DNA of 64,000 bases from NCBI GenBank assembly GCA_001986395.2, contig MQVO02000005.1:1054001-1118000 (forward strand), read 5' to 3'. Within the stretch, counting starts at the first letter, position 1. Each line of letters opens with the position of its first letter. The position numbers and the translations under genes are program-made. The stretch is from Irpex lacteus (Eukaryota > Basidiomycota > Agaricomycetes > Polyporales > Irpicaceae). The notes beneath the pieces were generated by a model. It was not told the DNA's origin. It saw nothing but the letters and a program-made list of their open reading frames with translations, and did no database searches. Shown here piece by piece: positions 59,647 through 64,000 of this stretch.

Positions 59647-62600
59647 ATGGCTCACTTCAACCCTGACTCGGAAGCCGTCCCGACACCCCTCGCCGACGTT
59701 CCCGTTCTCCGCGACACCAACCAACAGGAGTACATCAATGAGAAGACCGCCGCAGACAGCTCGTCCGATGACGTCGTCGGCGAGAAGTTTGATAACACCT
59801 ACGACAAGGGATCATCTGTCGAGGATGGCCTTGAAGAGAGGAAGAAGGGTATAACCTACGTTAATGGTGAACCTGTTGTCTCGAGTGGTCGGGACGTTTC
59901 CGACTTCCTGATCGACATTCGTGACGACGGCGATCCCGCCATTACCTTCCGATCCCTCTTCCTCGGCACCGTTTTCGCTGGTCTTGGTGCTGCACTCGAA
60001 CAGGTGTGTATTTGGTGGCATTCATACTAGTGCTATGTAACTTATTGCCCATTTACAGATATATATCTTCAAACCCGTCCAAGTCAGCGTATCCACTGTC
60101 TTCTTGCTGCTCCTAATCTACAGCATCGGTAACGCTTGGTCGGCTTTCCTGCCCCGCGCTTCATGGGTGCATGGCACACGCTTTGCCCGCTTCGAGCGTG
60201 TCATACACTTCTTCAACCCGGGTCATTTCGGCATTAAGGAGGTGAGGGAACTGCCACCGTGAGAATGAATTAGTTCCCACTCACACGCTCTGCAGCATGT
60301 TATCGCAGCCCTTGTTGCGTCTACCGCCGCTGGAGGCAGCACAGCCGTGAACAACTTCGCCGTTCAGAGAGTAAGTGAAGACTCCAACCTGACTGGCATA
60401 CTTGATTCTCATGTGTTCTCCCTTCGCAGCTGTACTATGATACACACGTCCATGCGACTACAGCTATTCTTGCGACATTCTCCACGGCTTGCTTCGGGTG
60501 AGTTGTGGTGGATTGTGTATGTGAAGCTGTCGACTAATTTCTCCCTCCAAACAGTTACGGCCTTGTCGGCCTCCTTCGCCCTTTGACCGTCTATCCCTCC
60601 GAGATGGTTTACTGGAGCAATCTTCCTACAGTCTCAACCTTCCAGGCTCTGCATTTTGGTGGAGAGCAAAACCACAAGCGTGTCAAGCTTTTCTGGATTG
60701 CATTCACCATCATGTTTGTCTACGAGGTCATCCCGTCCTACATCTTCCCGCTCTTGAACGGGTTCAGCATCATCTGCCTGGCTACGCAGCATGCCCCTGC
60801 TGGTGCCGTCGACGTCATCACGAACCTGTTCGGTGGAACGGATGGTAACGAAGGTCTCGGATTCTTGAGTCTTGGGTTTGACTGGCAGTACATCACCTCC
60901 GGGTCGATGAGCTTGCCTCTTTACCAGCAAGGTATGTTAGCAGGATCTTTTCTTTATCTCCCGCTGACAATGCTATTTTACGTAGCTAACTCCTGGGTTG
61001 GTCTCGCCTTCTGCTATATCGTCGTCATGGCCATCTACTACTCAAATGCATGGAACGTGAGTCCCCGACTCTCGTCTATAGACGTAGGCAGCACACTGAT
61101 ATCATCCAACCTCTAGTCTCTCTCCTTCCCTATGCTTTCCACGTCGCTCTTCGCCCAGAACGGCACCCGTTATCCGCAAAAGGCTGTCTTCGGCCCTACC
61201 TTCACCTTGAACGAGACAGCTTTGCATGAGATTGGTCTGCCCGCTTTGACAGGTTCCAACGCTTGGAACAGTCTCACCCAGAACCTTGCTATTGGCGGTC
61301 TGATCGCCCACACCGTCTTGTTCTGGGGTCCATATGCCTTGAAGTCGTTCAAGCAGGCCAAGACCGGTACTCAGCCCGACAGGCACTGGAAGGCTATGCG
61401 GAAGTACAAGGAGGCGCCGTGGTACTGGTATGCTGCTCTACTGGTTCTTTCGTTCTTCGCTGGTACGTATTTCTCATACCCGTTTCTGTAACTCCGTGTA
61501 CTAATGACCTTCGACATGGTGTAGGTTTGATCGTGGTCTTGAAGGGCGAGACGACTCTCCCGGCTTGGGCATACATCATTGCCCTCATCCTCGGAGCGTT
61601 CATCACCCCGTTCTCCACTCTCCTCTTTGCCCGTGCCGGTAATGGTATCGCTACCAACCAACTGATGAAGATGGTCGCTGGTGCTATCAACCCCGGAAAG
61701 CCCGTCGCCAACCTCTATGTGCGTTTTGGACGCTTTCTAATCCCCTTTAGTATGTTCACTGAAGCTCTGTGCGCTATCTAGTTCTCGATGTGGAGTCACG
61801 ATGTCATTGCTACCTCCATTGGTTTGGCCGGAGACCTTAAGATGGGTCAATACCTGAAGATCCCTCCCCGCGCCATGTTCTTAACTCAGCTTTGGGGTAC
61901 GATTCTCGGCGCGGCTATTAACTACGGTTCGTTATCACATCATCTTTCACCAGGAAAGTAATGCTCATCCTCCAATTTTCCAGTGGTCATGGTTTCCGTT
62001 GTCGATGCCCAACGTGAGATCTTGCTTGACCCTATCGGAACCAACGTCTGGGTAAGTAACCCTACCATGTCCGGTCATAGCGTACTGGAGACTTATCTTT
62101 GCATCATAGTCCGGTCAAGTTCCTCAGAGCTTGAACAGCGCCGCCGTTACATGGTCGCTTGCCAAGGAGCTCTACGGTCCTAACGGTCCATATTTCATCG
62201 TTCCCATGTCCTTGCTCGTCGGTATCGTTCCCACGACAATCCAGTGGCTTATCCGCAAGGTTAGCTTAACTCATAGGCCCCTCTTGTCGAAGATAAAACT
62301 GACGAAACCTTACAGCGATGGTCCCATATCGGCCCCCTCGCCATCGACTCCATCTCCCTCCCTATCATCTACTCCGTGAGTGCAGCCTCCATCACCCCGA
62401 GATAAGTGTTGCTAACGACTTTTTCTCCTCACAGTACTCCGCAAACTTGACCGCTGGTGTGAACTCTACCGTCTTCAGCTCCGTACTTGTGGGTATTGTT
62501 TCCCAAGTATGGCTGCGTCGGTACCACCCCGGTTGGTACAAGAAGTACAACTACGTGCTCGGCGGTGCCTTGGACGGTGGTGCTCAGGTCATGATATTTA

Positions 62601-62716
62601 TCCTGTCCTTCGCTGTATTTGGTGCTTCGGGTACTGGACATCCATTCCCGACATGGTGGGGCAACCCCGGCCAGGGCAACGTTGACTATTGCAACGGCAA
62701 TGGTGCCCTGGATTAG
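59647..62716 (+). CDS. OPT-family oligopeptide transporter
   Basis: Thirteen exons (59647-60003, 60059-60241, 60296-60370, 60430-60497, 60555-60931, 60986-61056, 61117-61462, 61525-61718, 61782-61926, 61984-62051, 62110-62259, 62316-62375, 62435-62716) encode 791 residues. An acidic cytosolic N-terminus of about 95 residues precedes some 14 TM helices. OPT landmarks are NPGHFGIKEHVI, PSEMVYWSNLPTVSTFQALH, SLSFPMLSTSLFAQNG, GDLKMGQYLKIPPR and YCNGNGALD at the C-terminus. The family imports tetra/pentapeptides, glutathione or metal chelates by proton symport at the plasma membrane. Substrate not readable from sequence. Confidence 0.93.
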
Positions 62717-63109
62717 TTTATTTCTTATTGGGATCTTATACTGTCACGTTCTCATGTCCTTATCATGTACTTCACTCACGCTTTCCCGGGCTTCAACGAA
62801 TGTAGTTAAGTAGTACTTCTCAGGCGGACCCAACTTGTAGTAGGGGTTTCTGATGTTTAACTTCGTGTATGTACTAATGTTTAGATTGTATATGGCATAA
62901 TTCTACGTGCACCTCATATCTGAACGTTCCAACCGGGTATAGAAATTGCTCGACGTGATACATGCTACTTACATGACACAATCCACAACATATCTAAGTC
63001 GTTCCACAAGTAAGGAGCGTGGGAACCGATTATGCATACCACGTGTGCGTCAATGCAACGCGGAAGTAATTACAACTTAGCAACTCTCCCCTACTATAGT
63101 ATCCACAAG
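62717..63109. other. Intergenic spacer
   Basis: About 390 bp holding the OPT 3' region and the promoter of the next gene. Nothing else is recognised. Confidence 0.4.
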
Positions 63110-64000
63110 ATGAGGGCGATGCCCCCTCCCCCGCCTCAACGGCGGGTGAGCAACACGGCTGGACGTGTTAATGGAAATATTAGCGCAGCAGCCGCGACGA
63201 AAGATAACGAAGACCAAATTGATTGGGCGAACCTATCCCAGGAAGACAAGGAGGTTCTCTTCAGCTGGCTAGATGAGTTCTTCGCCAGTTACTTTGAACG
63301 CATGAAATTATCGAATGGCACAGCGAAGCTGGAAGAAGCGAAACCCGCTCAACCTCCTCCCCCGCCAGCGCGTCGATCTACGCAATCCGCTACTGTCACT
63401 GCACCAGTCAATGGCAGGCCACCGCTTCCCCAGCGGAAGTCGACCACAGAGGCTGCCCCTACGGCGAAGCACAGTATCATTACTCCTGCACCGTCACTAC
63501 CTGCACGGAGGCCAGATTTATCGTTGCAGCACCGCGCGGAGTCTATGCCTACCCCCGAAAACGCTGCTCCTCCCAAGCCTCCACCTCGCCGTGCACTTCC
63601 GCCGGTGTTCAAGGCATCTGAGTCCAACAAGGTTGCCGAGACTGCACCCTTTCAGTCTGCACCGCGTATCAACCTATCTACGAAGCCAACAGTACCTGCC
63701 CCTACACTGGCTCCCTCGATCCCCACTGACAAACCAACGGTATCGCAGTATGCCGATGAACCCGAACCGGCGGGTCATGGTCAAGTAGAGGAATGTCTAC
63801 GTTGTCGAGATTATACTGCAGTTGATCAACACGCTTCGTATTTCCCTCGCGAGAACGTTGAGTCCCTCCATCAGCTCGCATGGGACCTTACCTCGCCCTT
63901 CGAACACCAATTCGACAAACTTCGTGTCATAACGTTCTGGCTTCATCTCAATATCACCTACGACGCGTATTCATTCCTCAATCATTGTGTGAAGCCCTCC
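63110..64000 (+). CDS. Transglutaminase-like protein, 5' part only (cut by window end)
   Basis: An open frame of 297 codons runs from ATG 63110 to the window edge with no intron needed. It begins MRAMPPPPPQRRVSN, then IDWANLSQEDKEVLFSWLDE, then a Pro-rich segment (PPPPPARRS, PPKPPPRRALPP) that could bind SH3 domains. The last part, PRENVESLHQLAWDLTSPFE and RVITFWLHLNITYDAYSF, is the start of the transglutaminase-like domain shared by kyphoscoliosis-peptidase and Cyk3-type cytokinesis proteins of fungi. The catalytic Cys lies beyond the window. Function in septation is suggested by family only. Confidence 0.75.
   Translation, partial: MRAMPPPPPQRRVSNTAGRVNGNISAAAATKDNEDQIDWANLSQEDKEVLFSWLDEFFASYFERMKLSNGTAKLEEAKPAQPPPPPARRSTQSATVTAPVNGRPPLPQRKSTTEAAPTAKHSIITPAPSLPARRPDLSLQHRAESMPTPENAAPPKPPPRRALPPVFKASESNKVAETAPFQSAPRINLSTKPTVPAPTLAPSIPTDKPTVSQYADEPEPAGHGQVEECLRCRDYTAVDQHASYFPRENVESLHQLAWDLTSPFEHQFDKLRVITFWLHLNITYDAYSFLNHCVKPS

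Overview
The window is nuclear DNA from a filamentous basidiomycete, probably an Agaricomycete. Nearly every gene is cut by many 45-70 bp GT-AG introns, intergenic spaces are short, and the families present are fungal: COX9, Pet117, Kei1, Clr2, Vps5, TRAPPC12, a basidiomycete-type A-T-R adenylate-forming reductase and an OPT transporter. I spliced all gene models by hand; almost all close to an exact multiple of three with no internal stop. No rRNA, tRNA, CRISPR array or intact transposon was recognised.

Layout. 0.2-7.3 kb: housekeeping genes (COX9, an HLJ1-type DnaJ, an FBXO9/Hrt3 F-box protein, an eIF4E2/4EHP-class cap-binding protein, the Kei1 subunit of IPC synthase). 8.4-16.5 kb: two seven-TM paralogues in inverted orientation with nearly identical exon lengths, around a Sly41/SLC35E-type transporter and a 1.3 kb array of degenerate exon-like repeats. 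18.3-21.1 kb: a tandem pair of PQ-loop transporters. 21.9-22.2 kb: PET117. 22.7-34.9 kb: an accessory metabolic block with an adenylate-forming reductase, a sugar-phosphate cyclase, an NmrA-like NAD(P)-binding protein and a hotdog-fold thioesterase. 35.3-50 kb: housekeeping again (TRAPPC12, a GAR-domain protein, Clr2, Vps5, the PP2A B55 subunit). 50.4-52.0 kb: a membrane-anchored ATP-grasp ligase resembling MysC. 52.7-64 kb: a RING E3 candidate, a broken F-box/LRR gene, a gene-poor 3.4 kb stretch, an OPT transporter and the 5' part of a transglutaminase-like gene.

Main point. The cyclase at 29.55-31.34 kb carries the Glu/Ala/Thr active-site signature of desmethyl-4-deoxygadusol synthase (DDGS), which starts mycosporine and mycosporine-like amino acid synthesis. 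A MysC-like ligase, the enzyme type that joins 4-deoxygadusol to an amino acid, lies 19 kb away. The usual O-methyltransferase is not in the window. The gene next to DDGS is instead an A-T-R carboxylate reductase. Fungal mycosporines often carry amino-alcohol side chains (serinol, glutaminol), so this reductase is a candidate for making the alcohol. That link is inference, but it is specific and testable.
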